A stretch of DNA of 63,998 nt from Pseudodonghicola xiamenensis DSM 18339. Its GTDB lineage: Bacteria > Pseudomonadota > Alphaproteobacteria > Rhodobacterales > Rhodobacteraceae. The stretch spans positions 1 through 63,998 of the forward strand of contig NZ_AUBS01000024.1 of assembly GCF_000429365.1 (NCBI RefSeq), read 5' to 3'. Of this stretch, positions 39,949-50,321 are shown one piece after another. The notes below the pieces were generated by a model. It was given only the letters and a program-made list of their open reading frames with translations, was not told the origin of the DNA and made no database searches. Every line of letters begins with the position of its first letter. Positions within the stretch are counted from its first letter, which is position 1. The position numbers and the translations under genes were made by a program.

Positions 39949-41628
39949 CTAGCCGTCGGTGTCTTGTATCAGCCGTTTCAGCGCGGCCCCGTCGGCCAGG
40001 GGCAGCGCCTTCAGCGGCAGCGGCCTGCCGCGCAGACGCAGCTCCATCAGGGGCAGCGGAGCGATGTCGATCCCGGCCGCCTCCAGCAGTGGCGCCGATA
40101 TCAGCAGCTCAACCCCCAGATCCTTGGTGCGCCCTTCCAGCCGGCTGGCCGTATTGACCGCATCGCCGATGATGGTGCGCGGCGCATTGCCGGCGGCGCC
40201 GATTTCCCCCAGAACGAGGTCGCCCAGATGCAGCCCGGCACCGATGCGCACCGGGGGAATGCCCTCGGTTGCGAGCGTGGCGTTGAAGGCAGCGAGCGCA
40301 TCGCTCAGCCCGCTTGCAGCGGTCAGCGCCTCTCGGGCGGATGTCTGGGCGTCTTCGGCCTCGAACACCGCCATCAGCCCGTCGCCCAGGTATTTGTCGA
40401 CGCTGCCGCCGGCATCCTGGATCGGTGGCACGATGGCATCGAAGAAGCGGTTCAGCAGGAATACCACGTCATAGGGAAGTTGTCCGGTGGTGCGGGCGGT
40501 GAAGCCGCGCATATCGAGAAACATGATCGCCAGCCGCCGTTCCTGTCCGCGACTGGCATGGGCCCGGTCACGCCGTCCGTCGGGGCGGAACACGCGAAAC
40601 ACCGTCAAGGGGTCTGTCGGGCGGATCTGGCAGGCCAGCCGGGTATTGGGGCCGGCATTCACCGCCCTCAGGCTGCTGGTCTCGGACGGGCTGGGCGGCG
40701 GCAGCGTTTCGCCGCCCTCTTCGACGACGACGCGGCAGGTGGTGCAGCGACCGCGCCCGCCGCACAGCGAGATATGCGGCACGCCATGCAACTGCGACAT
40801 TTCCAAAAGCGTCAGCCCGCGCGGCGAGACGATTTCCGGGCCATTGACATAACGGACGCGCACCGAGCTGCGCCGGCGGTTCAGCCTGCGTAGCAGGTGA
40901 ATAGCCAGGGTCAGCAGGAGCAGGGCCAGAAAAATCAGCTCTCCGCGTTGCGTGATCTCGCTCAGACGCTGCAGACTCTGCGGATTGGGCCAGTGAAATC
41001 GGGCCATTTCAACCTGTCGGGCAGAGGGATCGGCGAAGACGGCGGAGATCCGGCGCCCTTCGATCATGAAGCCGGCAAGAGCGAAGGCCGGGATCAGCAC
41101 CGCCAAGCCGCTCCACAATGGGGCCAGAGGCGACCACCAGGTCTTGGACCGCAACCAGAAATGTAGCCCGACGCAACCATGAAACCAGACCGTCAGCAGC
41201 AGCAGCGCCTGGAACCAGCCGTCGGGGGTGTTCCAGATCAGCGCGATCAGATAGTCCATCTGGTCGTTCACGCCATAAAGCGTGTGGGCCAGCCGGGTGT
41301 GGATGATATGCTGGATGAGCAGAAGGGGGATCGCCAGGCCCGAGACGAATTGCAGCCAGTTCCACCAGGGCATTCGCAGGGTGCGCCGTGAGGCGAGGGA
41401 AAAAAGCGCCAGCGCGGCGTGGACGCTGAAGGCGGCATAGAGGATCACGGTGCCGGGCAGGCTGCGGCTGATGGCCAGGCGCAGTTGCTGCGCCTGATCC
41501 ATCCAATATGGAGAAAACAGCCCCAGACCGATATTGAGGAAATGGAGCAGGGCGAAGATGAAAAGTACCAGACCGCTGACGATCCGTGCCTTTGTCATCC
41601 AGTTGCCCCGCCAGAGCTGTGCGGTCAC
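39949..41628 (-). CDS. Membrane redox-type class III adenylate cyclase (CyaC-like)
   Basis: 559 residues from a GTG behind GGAGAG. Residues about 12-250 hold six hydrophobic helices with histidines at 29, 70, 107/110/115 and 150/156. This matches the tetra-histidine diheme anchor of succinate dehydrogenase and of Sinorhizobium CyaC. A 2Fe-2S ferredoxin domain follows: C289-x5-C295-x2-C298 and C333. The cyclase domain (about 365-545) has metal Asp372 (LDMRGF) and Asp416 (KYLGDGLMAVF), with Lys412 typical of ATP specificity. It probably makes cAMP in response to the quinone or oxygen state. No partner gene is adjacent. Confidence 0.9.
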   Translation of the reverse strand: MTAQLWRGNWMTKARIVSGLVLFIFALLHFLNIGLGLFSPYWMDQAQQLRLAISRSLPGTVILYAAFSVHAALALFSLASRRTLRMPWWNWLQFVSGLAIPLLLIQHIIHTRLAHTLYGVNDQMDYLIALIWNTPDGWFQALLLLTVWFHGCVGLHFWLRSKTWWSPLAPLWSGLAVLIPAFALAGFMIEGRRISAVFADPSARQVEMARFHWPNPQSLQRLSEITQRGELIFLALLLLTLAIHLLRRLNRRRSSVRVRYVNGPEIVSPRGLTLLEMSQLHGVPHISLCGGRGRCTTCRVVVEEGGETLPPPSPSETSSLRAVNAGPNTRLACQIRPTDPLTVFRVFRPDGRRDRAHASRGQERRLAIMFLDMRGFTARTTGQLPYDVVFLLNRFFDAIVPPIQDAGGSVDKYLGDGLMAVFEAEDAQTSAREALTAASGLSDALAAFNATLATEGIPPVRIGAGLHLGDLVLGEIGAAGNAPRTIIGDAVNTASRLEGRTKDLGVELLISAPLLEAAGIDIAPLPLMELRLRGRPLPLKALPLADGAALKRLIQDTDG

Positions 41629-41745
41629 CGGGTCTCTCCGTGGCTTTTGCGACTGCAGAAAACACTGCGTGTGGCGGAACGCAGGGTCAACTGCCGGGAT
41701 CGCACAGAGGCCGTGCGGGATGCAAAGACCGCAACGGCCGGCTCC

Positions 41746-42258
41746 TCAACCCTGCTGGGGCGATCGAAATACATCGTTCGGATAGGCTTCGTCCTGAATG
41801 CGGAAATGGGTGGTGCCCAGCCGTTCGAACCCCTGGGACAGATAGAAGCCGATGGCGGGCGTATTCTCGGAATTCGTGGCGAGCCAGAGCGACGGGCCTC
41901 CGACGGCACGGGCATGATCCAGAGCGGCACCCAGCAGGGCCTTGCCGATCCCTTTGCCATGGTGGCGCGGCTGAACGTAGAGGGTGGAAAGCTCAATCGT
42001 TGAACCGCCGGCGACCGGTGCCGGGCGGTCCCGGGTGACGCGAGCGAACCCGTCGATGCCATCCTCGTTCTGGGAGACAATGAAATGCTCGTCGGGATCG
42101 TTCAGAAGCGCCCTGAATTTCTCGGCGGTGAATTCACTCAGGGCGAAATCGGCGAAAAAGGCATTCACGCCGCGGCGGATATAGGTCTCCAGCCAGACCT
42201 GGATCGAAATGGCGGCGAGACTGGAGGCATCGGAGAGGTGGGCGATTCGCAGGGTCAT
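41746..42258 (-). CDS. GNAT-family N-acetyltransferase
   Basis: 170 residues, start fixed by GGAGATCAA before the ATG at 42258. Acetyl-CoA-binding motif A is YVQPRHHGKGIGKALLGAAL (R/Q-x2-G-x-G/A form), followed by SLWLATNSENTPAIGFYLSQ GFERLG. Acceptor unknown. The 158-base gap to trxB has an 8-bp stem GCAGGCAG/CTGCCTGC without a T-run. Confidence 0.9.
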   Translation of the reverse strand: MTLRIAHLSDASSLAAISIQVWLETYIRRGVNAFFADFALSEFTAEKFRALLNDPDEHFIVSQNEDGIDGFARVTRDRPAPVAGGSTIELSTLYVQPRHHGKGIGKALLGAALDHARAVGGPSLWLATNSENTPAIGFYLSQGFERLGTTHFRIQDEAYPNDVFRSPQQG

Positions 42259-42416
42259 TTGATCTCCGATCCGTTGGGTCTGGTCACGGGCAATCGAAGG
42301 ACCCCCGCGATGGGGACGGGCAGGCAGTCGCGCCCGTGGGCGTCCCTGCCTGCGCTTTCTCTCTCCGGATGAACCCCGCCGGAGGTGGGGCGCACAAGTG
42401 CCCCATCGCGTCGGGA

Positions 42417-43436
<1,020 letters not shown>

Positions 43437-43560
43437 TTAAAGCCCCCACGGGCAACGCCTTTTGATCACGCCGGGCCGGGCCCGGGTGGGCAGCGTGCAC
43501 AGCTTCGCGGCAATGATCCTTCAGAACCATGGCGCAATTCGGCGTTATGGCGAAATATTA

Positions 43561-43588
43561 TTGCGCGCAGCCGGCGCGCTGCTATAAG
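43561..43588 (+). promoter_or_regulatory. Promoter of the Lrp-family gene
   Basis: TTGCGC (43561-43566), 16 bases, TATAAG (43583-43588), 25 bases before the start codon. A plausible sigma-70 promoter in the 252-base divergent region with trxB. Confidence 0.5.
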
Positions 43589-43613
43589 AAACGCAACTTC
43601 AGGGGAGCATTTC

Positions 43614-44114
43614 ATGGCGACCACACGACTCGATCCGATTGATCGCAAGATCCTATCGGAACTTCAGGCCGATGGCCGGATGACCAATGTTGAGCTGGCC
43701 AAACGCGTCGGCATTTCGGCGCCGCCCTGCCTGCGGCGGGTACGCACGCTCGAGGAATCGGGGCTGATCCGCGGCTATCACGCCGAGGTCAATGCCCGCG
43801 AGCTGGGGTTTGAGGTTCAGGTCTTTGCCATGGTCGGGCTCGACAGCCAGGCCGAGGTCGAGCTCAGCGCTTTCGAGGAACGCTGCCGTAACTGGCCGCT
43901 GGTCAGGGAGTGTCACATGCTGAATGGCGAGGTCGATTTCATCCTGAAATGCGTCGCCCCCGATCTGAGCAGTTTCCAGAGCTTCCTGACCGGTGAACTG
44001 CTGACCACGCCGAACGTGGCCAGTGTCAAGACATCGCTGGTGATCCGGGGCGCCAAGGATGAACCTGGCGTCCCTTTTGACGTTCTCGAAGAACGGCTGA
44101 GCCGCAGCGCCTGA
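43614..44114 (+). CDS. Lrp/AsnC-family transcriptional regulator
   Basis: 166 residues, after AGGGGAG. The N-terminal helix-turn-helix is LDPIDRKILSELQADGRMTN VELAKRVGISAPPCLRRVR; the C-terminal RAM/AsnC effector domain follows (about 75-155). Sits divergent to trxB and may regulate it, by gene order only. Ends seven bases from the convergent Hint-domain gene. Confidence 0.93.
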   Translation: MATTRLDPIDRKILSELQADGRMTNVELAKRVGISAPPCLRRVRTLEESGLIRGYHAEVNARELGFEVQVFAMVGLDSQAEVELSAFEERCRNWPLVRECHMLNGEVDFILKCVAPDLSSFQSFLTGELLTTPNVASVKTSLVIRGAKDEPGVPFDVLEERLSRSA

Positions 44115-44121
44115 GGCTGGC

Positions 44122-44907
44122 TCAGCCGGTGATCGTGCTAAGCTCGCCATCACCGATGCGTGCGAAGGCCTGCGGGCCGAAATCACGCAGTTCGCGCAGA
44201 TGCGGGAACAGGGACAGGAAGATGTCGCGCATCGCCGGGCTGGTGGTGCGGAAGGCGTTGGTTCCAGGGTGGTAGGTTTCGAATTCAAGCCCGCCGACGC
44301 GGATCACCGCATGGCGCGGCAGCAGCAGGTGATAGACTTGCACCGGGGTGGGTGGCGCGGTCTCGATCACATTCATCCCGTCGACGAATTCCTGCACCGG
44401 GGTCAGCAGCGGATTGCCCCCCGCCAGGGTGCGCAGATGAAACGGGGTCTTCAGAATGCGAGCGGCAGGGCCGATCAGCACGTCGGTCATCGGCGCCTGC
44501 ATGCCGAAGCTGTCGGCCATGATGCGCATCAGCCGGTGATAGCGGCCCTTGGCGTCGGGGCGGCCGGGAACGATGGTGGTACACCCTTTCCACATCAGCG
44601 GCTGGGCGCCGTTGTCACGGGTGACGATACGGTCGCCGGGCAACAGATCCTCGACCGCGACGGTCCCACAGTCGGTTTCGACCATCGAGTGGCGGGTAAA
44701 GGCGCAAAAGGCATTCTCGAACAGGGACAGCGCGGGGGCGATATGATTGCTGTCTACGATGTCGCCGTTCGGTGCGAGCGTACTGATCTCATAGCGGCGC
44801 AGTTGCGGACGGGCGCGTGCGCGCATCGCGGCGGGATCTTGAAGCCGCGGGGAAACCTCCGTGGCGCTTTTCGCGGCGCGCGCCAGGGATTGGGGGATAA
44901 TCGTCAT
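44122..44907 (-). CDS. Hint-domain (Hedgehog/intein-like) protein
   Basis: 261 residues. The central part shows a Hint module: FCAFTRHSMVETDCGTVAVEDLLPGD split as CAFTRHSMVET and GTVAVEDLLPGDRIVTRD, then an inner DVLIGPAARILKTPF and late LLLPRHAVIRVGGLEFETY. Such modules self-cleave at an N-terminal Cys. Here a Cys68-Ala-Phe replaces the usual Cys-Phe-Thr, so activity is uncertain. Short N- and C-terminal extensions have no other domain. Common in Rhodobacteraceae secreted proteins, but no signal is seen. Confidence 0.8.
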   Translation of the reverse strand: MTIIPQSLARAAKSATEVSPRLQDPAAMRARARPQLRRYEISTLAPNGDIVDSNHIAPALSLFENAFCAFTRHSMVETDCGTVAVEDLLPGDRIVTRDNGAQPLMWKGCTTIVPGRPDAKGRYHRLMRIMADSFGMQAPMTDVLIGPAARILKTPFHLRTLAGGNPLLTPVQEFVDGMNVIETAPPTPVQVYHLLLPRHAVIRVGGLEFETYHPGTNAFRTTSPAMRDIFLSLFPHLRELRDFGPQAFARIGDGELSTITG

Positions 44908-45215
44908 AACTTACCGGCCCTCTTTCACAGGGTCGCATCTCTCGTCGGCCCCCACCGACAACGACAGACGGACACGAATTAACATGGTCACCATCTGTAA
45001 CGGATACGTTTTTGCCAAAATTTAGATAGAATTGTCAAAGAATTGCCGACACCTCGGTTAACGCGGTGACCAATGTGTTGGATTCCTTGGAAATTGTTTC
45101 GGGGCGGGCTGCAAGTTCCGCCACATTTTCATCATGATCCGCTTTGTTGATCGATTCTGTTGCGTGGGGGCTCCCGGCCTGGCGTCTGCCGTCAGACACC
45201 GGCCTGAGGGGCGGG
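44908..45215. other. Intergenic stretch beside the small 34-codon gene
   Basis: About 310 bases, AT-richer than the neighbours. A GGCCTGA/TCAGGCC inverted repeat near 45200-45220 overlaps the stop of the small gene. A 40-codon open stretch on the minus strand lacks a start with a ribosome binding site. I see no RNA gene. Confidence 0.35.
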
Positions 45216-45320
45216 TCAGGCCGCACCCGCCTGCGGCGGCGTGCGGGCCCAGGGCAGCACCACATCGGTGGATTTCGACGCCTCGATGACGGATTTGATG
45301 AAGCGGGTCTTCTGTTTCAT
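45216..45320 (-). CDS. 34-residue small protein
   Basis: 35 codons including the stop, start ATG at 45318-45320, eight bases after AGGAGC. The product begins MKQKTRFIKSVIEAS, contains the stretch VVLPWARTPP, and ends in an Ala-rich tail. The basic N-terminus and the PWAR motif recall short proteins I have seen in other Rhodobacteraceae, from memory and without a search. Function unknown. It stands alone, 137 bases from pgeF. Confidence 0.55.
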   Translation of the reverse strand: MKQKTRFIKSVIEASKSTDVVLPWARTPPQAGAA

Positions 45321-45456
45321 GCTTGGGTTGCTCCTGACTTGCGGCGCGTGGAGATGCGCATCCGATGGGGCAGACAGTCGCGTTTCAATCGGGCGTCGAT
45401 GCGGCGGATCGGAGGAAATTTTCGTGGCAATTGCGGCAGTGCTGCCGCAATTGCCA

Positions 45457-46215
45457 TCACAGCCGGATGGCCGAGATCAGCCGACCGTAATCAGCTTCGC
45501 CCTGATGGGTGGCGCGGCGATATGAATAGAAGCGCTCGGGGTCGGAATAGGTGCAATGACGGGTCCATTCCGCCTCTCCCACGCCGGCGTTGCGCAGCCG
45601 GTAAAGCCCGAATCCCGGCAGATCGAAGAGATATCGGTCGCCGTCGCCATTGGCGAAGAAGCGGGCGGCGTCGGGGTCTTCCATGGTGAAGGTGTCGAAG
45701 AACTCGGGCCCGACCTCATAGGCGCGCTGGGATATGGTGGGACCGATCACCGCCACGGTATCGGCACGATCGGCGCCAAGCGCCTCCATCGCGTCAAGCG
45801 TCGCTTCCAGCACCCCTTCGAGCGCCCCGCGCCAGCCGGCATGGGCGGCGCCGATGACGCCGGCCTTCCGATCGGCGAAGAGAACCGGCTGGCAATCGGC
45901 GGTCAGCACCGTCAGGGCGATGCCCGGCGTGGCGGTGACCAGCGCATCGGCGCGCGGCTTGTCGGCGCTGGGGGCGGTGACGGTGACCACATTGGCCGAA
46001 TGCACCTGATGCACCGCGGCGAGCGCCAGGGGATCAAGGTCCAGCGCCTGGGCGACGCGGCTGCGGTTGATCGAGACCGCTTCGGCCAGATCGGAAGATC
46101 CGGGGCCGCAGTTCAGCCCGGCGAAAACGCCGGAAGAAGCGCCGCCACGGCGGGTAAAGAACCCATGGCGCAGCGGTTGCAGGGCAGGGGAGGTGAGAAT
46201 TTCCAGGGTCATCAT
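45457..46215 (-). CDS. pgeF: Peptidoglycan editing factor PgeF (multicopper laccase-domain family)
   Basis: 252 residues. Family once called laccase-like; PgeF removes mis-incorporated amino acids from peptidoglycan precursors. Metal/active site pieces: AAVHQVHSANVV, TADCQPVLFADRKAGVIGAA HAGWRG and SYRRATHQGEADYGR. Starts at the ATG overlapping the midA stop (ATGA). Third gene after lgt and midA on the minus strand. Confidence 0.92.
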   Translation of the reverse strand: MMTLEILTSPALQPLRHGFFTRRGGASSGVFAGLNCGPGSSDLAEAVSINRSRVAQALDLDPLALAAVHQVHSANVVTVTAPSADKPRADALVTATPGIALTVLTADCQPVLFADRKAGVIGAAHAGWRGALEGVLEATLDAMEALGADRADTVAVIGPTISQRAYEVGPEFFDTFTMEDPDAARFFANGDGDRYLFDLPGFGLYRLRNAGVGEAEWTRHCTYSDPERFYSYRRATHQGEADYGRLISAIRL

Positions 46216-47282
46216 TCCAGTCCGGGCGGTGCAGGGCTCCGGGGCGGGAAAAGACCCAGAACTTTGAACAGGTTTCCCATTTCCTCGGGGTGCGTCAACC
46301 GGCGATGTGCGGCGACAAGCTGATCGAGCGCCGGGCCGGAACATCCGCGCGCCAGCGCTTGCGCCCGCGCGGTGATCCCCAGCCGTTCGAGGAAAACCCC
46401 CTGCGTCGTCAGGTGGCTATGGGCGGCGCCGGCGCCGGTTGCACTGCGGGCCAGGACTTCGAAATCGACATGGGCCGTCAGATCCGCATTGCCGGGATCG
46501 CTCAGGACAGAGACGGGTTCATGGGCTTTCAGCGCTTGCAGCGTATCCCCCAGCGAGCTCCAGCCGCCATAGTCGACGATCAGCGCGGCGCCGCCGTGGG
46601 CGGCGATTCGCGCTGCGATCTGCGCGGTGATCAGGGGGGCGGTCTCGCAAAGCTCGACCAGATCGCCGTCCCGGGTGTCATCCAGGCGCTCGGCCAGCGC
46701 CGGTTGCGCTGCCTGCGCGCCAAGGCCAAAGGACAGGGCCTTGTCGTCGTTCAGCCCGACCAGTCGCTCGCGCCAGCCGCCGCCGTCGCGAATGAACTGG
46801 CGGATCGGCAGGGCGTCGAAGAATTCGTTCGCGACCAGATACAGCGGTTGATCGGCGGGCAGGTCGGCCACATCGTCGGTCCAGCGGGGGGCATAGCCCG
46901 CCAGGGTTTGCGCCTGCACCTGCCGCAAAGTGGGAGAGGCCTCGACCATCATCACCCGGGCGGCGGCATGAAAGCCGGGCACGCCACGGGTGGCGCGCAG
47001 AAGATCGGCCATCAGCGTGCCGCGTCCGGGGCCCATCTCGGCCAGGGTGAAGCGCTCGGGCGATCCCTGATCCAGCCAGCATTGCGCCAGGCACAGCCCG
47101 ATCAGTTCCCCGAACATCTGGCTGATTTCCGGCGCGGTGATGAAATCGCCCTTGGTGCCGAAGGGATCGCGGGTGGCGTAGTAGCCGTAATCAGGATCCA
47201 GCAGGCAATCGGCCATGTAATCCGAAATCCGGATCGGGCCGGAGGCGTGAATACGGGCGCGCAGGCGGTCTGTCAGGCTCAT
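46212..47282 (-). CDS. MidA/NDUFAF7-family SAM-dependent methyltransferase
   Basis: 356 residues. The mitochondrial homologue NDUFAF7 methylates an arginine of complex I subunit NDUFS2. Motifs: [37 protein letters not shown] (SAM loop), [13 protein letters not shown] and ALIVDYGG. Starts at 47282 ([11 protein letters not shown]) overlapping the lgt stop; a longer frame to 47534 lies within lgt and is rejected. Substrate in bacteria is presumably the complex I homologue, by analogy. Confidence 0.92.
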   Translation of the reverse strand: MSLTDRLRARIHASGPIRISDYMADCLLDPDYGYYATRDPFGTKGDFITAPEISQMFGELIGLCLAQCWLDQGSPERFTLAEMGPGRGTLMADLLRATRGVPGFHAAARVMMVEASPTLRQVQAQTLAGYAPRWTDDVADLPADQPLYLVANEFFDALPIRQFIRDGGGWRERLVGLNDDKALSFGLGAQAAQPALAERLDDTRDGDLVELCETAPLITAQIAARIAAHGGAALIVDYGGWSSLGDTLQALKAHEPVSVLSDPGNADLTAHVDFEVLARSATGAGAAHSHLTTQGVFLERLGITARAQALARGCSGPALDQLVAAHRRLTHPEEMGNLFKVLGLFPPRSPAPPGLE

Positions 47283-48169
47283 GCCATGCTCCGGCGGGCG
47301 CGCCAGATGAACCACAGCCCCAGCAGAATCATCGGCAGCGACAGGCATTGCCCCATGGTCAGCCCATACCCGTTCAGATGTAGCGCCAGACCCAGCGGGT
47401 TGCCGGGAGTGACGAATTGGGCATCCGGCTGGCGGAAGAATTCGACGATGAAGCGGGCGATGCCATAGCCGCCGATGAAACTGCCCAGCACCAGCCCGGG
47501 CCGCTTGAAGGCTCCGCGCCGATAGACCAGCCACAAGAGCAGCGCGCCGAGGATCAGCCCTTCGAGAGCGGCCTCATAGAGCTGTGAGGGATGGCGGGCG
47601 CAAAGGCCGGGCAGCACGCCCGGGCAATCCTGTGCCGCAACGCCGGGAAAGATCACCGCCCAGGGCAGATCCGAGGGACGGCCCCAAAGCTCGGCATTCA
47701 CGAAATTGGCCAGCCGGCCCAGCATCAGCCCCGGTGGTACGCTTGAGGCGATCAGATCGGCGGCAGGCAGCCGGGCGATGCCCTGTTGCCTAGTATAAGC
47801 CCAGGCGGCGATCACCACCCCCAGGAAACCGCCATGGAACGACATGCCGCCTTGCCAGACCATCACGATCTCGACCGGGTGGGTCAGGTAATAGGCGGGC
47901 TGATAGAACAGCACGAAGCCCAGCCGTCCGCCCAGAATTACGCCCAGAATGATCCAGGTCAGCAGATCCTCGATCTGCTTCGGTGTCATCGGTGCGCCGG
48001 AGGCGGGCCAGAGTGCCGGGCGCTTCACAGCCGTCACCGCCAGACGCCAGGCGATCAGGATGCCCGCGATATAGGCCAGCGCGTACCAGCGCAGCGCGAA
48101 CTCCATCCCGAAGAGCGAGATCGAGAAGACTTCGGGCGAAAGGTGCGGAAAGGGGATGACTGCCTGCAT
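47279..48169 (-). CDS. lgt: Prolipoprotein diacylglyceryl transferase
   Basis: 296-residue inner-membrane enzyme with seven predicted helices. It adds diacylglycerol from phosphatidylglycerol to the lipobox cysteine. Signatures: [42 protein letters not shown] (core with the conserved Asn and Glu) and [10 protein letters not shown]. It serves the small lipoproteins predicted elsewhere in the window. First gene of lgt-midA-pgeF, all joined by ATGA overlaps. Confidence 0.96.
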   Translation of the reverse strand: MQAVIPFPHLSPEVFSISLFGMEFALRWYALAYIAGILIAWRLAVTAVKRPALWPASGAPMTPKQIEDLLTWIILGVILGGRLGFVLFYQPAYYLTHPVEIVMVWQGGMSFHGGFLGVVIAAWAYTRQQGIARLPAADLIASSVPPGLMLGRLANFVNAELWGRPSDLPWAVIFPGVAAQDCPGVLPGLCARHPSQLYEAALEGLILGALLLWLVYRRGAFKRPGLVLGSFIGGYGIARFIVEFFRQPDAQFVTPGNPLGLALHLNGYGLTMGQCLSLPMILLGLWFIWRARRSMA

Positions 48170-48265
48170 GTGCGTCTCCTTGCCTCCGGTCGCGGGGGCA
48201 AGTCAACCTTGCCGCTTGGCCGCATTCCGCCCATATAGGGGCTAACCGCGACACGGAGACAACAG

Positions 48266-48514
48266 ATGCAAACCCGCAACAAGTTCCTGGACGATTTCTC
48301 GCAGCTCATGACCAATGCAATGGGGGTGGCCCAGGGCGCCAAGAACGAGGCCGAGACCGCGATGAAGTCGCTGATGGATCGCTGGCTGGCCGATCGCGAT
48401 TTTGTGACCCGCGAGGAATTCGATGCGGTGCGGATCATGGCGCAGAAGGCCCGCGAAGAGAATGCCGCGCTCGAGGCGCGGATCGCGGCGCTGGAAGAAA
48501 AGCTGTCGAAGTAA
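48266..48514 (+). CDS. ubiK: Accessory factor UbiK family protein
   Basis: 82 residues. FLDDFSQLMTNAMGVAQGAK NEAETAMKSLMDRWLADRDF VTREEFDAVR followed by a coiled coil (AREENAALEARIAALEEKL). UbiK assists the aerobic ubiquinone synthesis complex and forms trimers through this coil. CGGAGA precedes the ATG. Divergent from lgt by 96 bases. Confidence 0.92.
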   Translation: MQTRNKFLDDFSQLMTNAMGVAQGAKNEAETAMKSLMDRWLADRDFVTREEFDAVRIMAQKAREENAALEARIAALEEKLSK

Positions 48515-48567
48515 GCGCCCATTCGGCCCCGGGATAACATAGGCCAGTTGCGTGGCGGGGCCCGGGG

Positions 48568-50007
48568 TCAGGCGATCGCGCGCCAGAAGGCGGGGGTGAG
48601 CAGGACCAGAACGGTCGCCATCTCCAGCCGGCCCAGATACATGCCGATCGCCAGGATCAGCTTGGATGCGTTGTCCAAGGTGGCGAAATTTCCGGCCGGG
48701 CCGATGATTTCGCCGACGCCGGGGCCGACATTGGCCACCGCCGTCAGCGCACCGCTGAGCGCGGTCAGGAAATCCAGACCCAGCATGTTCAGCATCACCG
48801 CCATGATCATCACGGTGGCGAAATAGAGGGTGAAGAAGGTGATCACCCCCGAGGTCACATCTGGCCCGATCGGCCGCCCCTCGTAACGGGGGACCACCAC
48901 CTGGTGGGGCGCCCGGATCCGGGTCACCGCCGAGGCGGCGAGGCGGAAGAATACGATCCAGCGCATCATCTTGGCGCCGCCGGCGGTTGACCCGGTGCAG
49001 CCGCCCACGGCGGTGATGCCGAAGAAGACCGCCACCGCGAAGGGCCCCCACAGGGTGTAATCGGTGCTGGCATAGCCTGTGGTGGTGACCACCGAGACGA
49101 CGTTGAAGGCGACCTGGCGGAAGGTCGGTTCGACCTCCATGTCATTGACCAGCACCAGCCAGGCGGTCAGCCCCAGGGTGACCGTCAGCAGGAATGCCGC
49201 CATGACCCTGACCTGTTCGCCCGCCATGTTGCCGCGCAGGATGGCACGGATGTACCAGGCGAAGGGAATGCCGCCGAGCGCCATGAAGATCGTCGCGGTA
49301 TATTGCAGGAAGGGGCTGTCGAAATGGCCGAAGGAGGCATCGTAATTCGAATAGCCGCCGGTCGACAGCGTGGTCATCGCATGGGTGACGGCGTCGAACA
49401 GGCTCATCCCTCCGAACAGATAGAGCAGGAAGCAGATCGCCATCAGCCCGACATAGGCGGTCATCGTCGCCATCGCGAAACGGGCGGCGTTGGCCAGCTC
49501 CTTGTCGCCCTGTTCCGAACTTTCGGTGCGGAACAGCTGCATGCCGCCCACCTTCAGCATCGGCAGCAGCGCCACCCCGGTCACCACGAAGCCGATGCCC
49601 CCCATCCCCTGCAACAGCGCCCGCCAGAACAGGATACCCCTGGGGGTCTCGTCCAGTCCGCTCATCACGGTGGAGCCGGTGGTGGTGATGCCCGACATCG
49701 ATTCGAAAAAGGCATCCATCGGCGAGAGCTGCCAGATCATCAGCGGCAGCGCGCCGCACAATGCGGCGGTCATCCAGACGCTGGCGGTCAGCAGGAACCC
49801 ATGCGCGGGGGCCATGTCATGCGATGATCTTGCCCCGGCCAGTGCGGCGGCGCCGCCAAGAAGGCCGGTCAGGACAAAGGATTCGCCGAAAACGCCGGCA
49901 GTGGAAGGGAAGATCAACGCGGTCAGCGCCATCAGCCCGGCCATCGCCAGCATGGCGACGCTATTGATGAAGACGACAAAGCTCATCCGTTGCATGCCGG
50001 GCGCCAT
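48568..50007 (-). CDS. trkH: TrkH-family potassium uptake protein
   Basis: 479-residue K+ channel subunit of the Trk system. Four pore loops are visible: SGITTTGSTVM, HAMTTLSTGGYSNYD, VSVVTTTGYAST and ALTAVANVGPGVGE, each holding the filter Gly. About ten hydrophobic segments. The regulatory subunit TrkA is not in the window. Start uncertain: no good ribosome binding site at the first ATG, and MSFVVFINS seven codons in is possible. Confidence 0.93.
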   Translation of the reverse strand: MAPGMQRMSFVVFINSVAMLAMAGLMALTALIFPSTAGVFGESFVLTGLLGGAAALAGARSSHDMAPAHGFLLTASVWMTAALCGALPLMIWQLSPMDAFFESMSGITTTGSTVMSGLDETPRGILFWRALLQGMGGIGFVVTGVALLPMLKVGGMQLFRTESSEQGDKELANAARFAMATMTAYVGLMAICFLLYLFGGMSLFDAVTHAMTTLSTGGYSNYDASFGHFDSPFLQYTATIFMALGGIPFAWYIRAILRGNMAGEQVRVMAAFLLTVTLGLTAWLVLVNDMEVEPTFRQVAFNVVSVVTTTGYASTDYTLWGPFAVAVFFGITAVGGCTGSTAGGAKMMRWIVFFRLAASAVTRIRAPHQVVVPRYEGRPIGPDVTSGVITFFTLYFATVMIMAVMLNMLGLDFLTALSGALTAVANVGPGVGEIIGPAGNFATLDNASKLILAIGMYLGRLEMATVLVLLTPAFWRAIA

Positions 50008-50321
50008 GAGCGGCCCGATGGTATCCCGCTGTCCGTTACCTGAGAATTCGGTTTTGCCAATAGCTCATTGTTGTCGTCAAATGACAAGATCGGGAAATGC
50101 GACAGACTGCGATACTGGTCGTTGTTTCTCGTTTGACGGGAGCTTGACGGGGCTTGGTCGGCTGTAGAGGGCCTCCTGCCTTTGACCGATCCAGAACTAT
50201 TTCAGGCTGCCGTCGCGATTTTCGCGAATGCGTGGCACTACGCGCAACCCAGGAGGGTGCGGCGGGGCATCGGGGGCGAAGCTCCGGGGGCGCCGGTCGG
50301 ATCGGCGCCCCCGGGTGAGGA
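50008..50321. other. Intergenic region with a large GC hairpin
   Basis: 314 bases between trkH (start) and the TonB receptor (end). A 12-bp perfect stem CCGGGGGCGCCG/CGGCGCCCCCGG (50284-50314, loop GTCGGAT) follows the receptor gene on the minus strand. It has no T-run but probably marks its 3' end. The left half, upstream of trkH, shows no assignable promoter. Confidence 0.5.
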
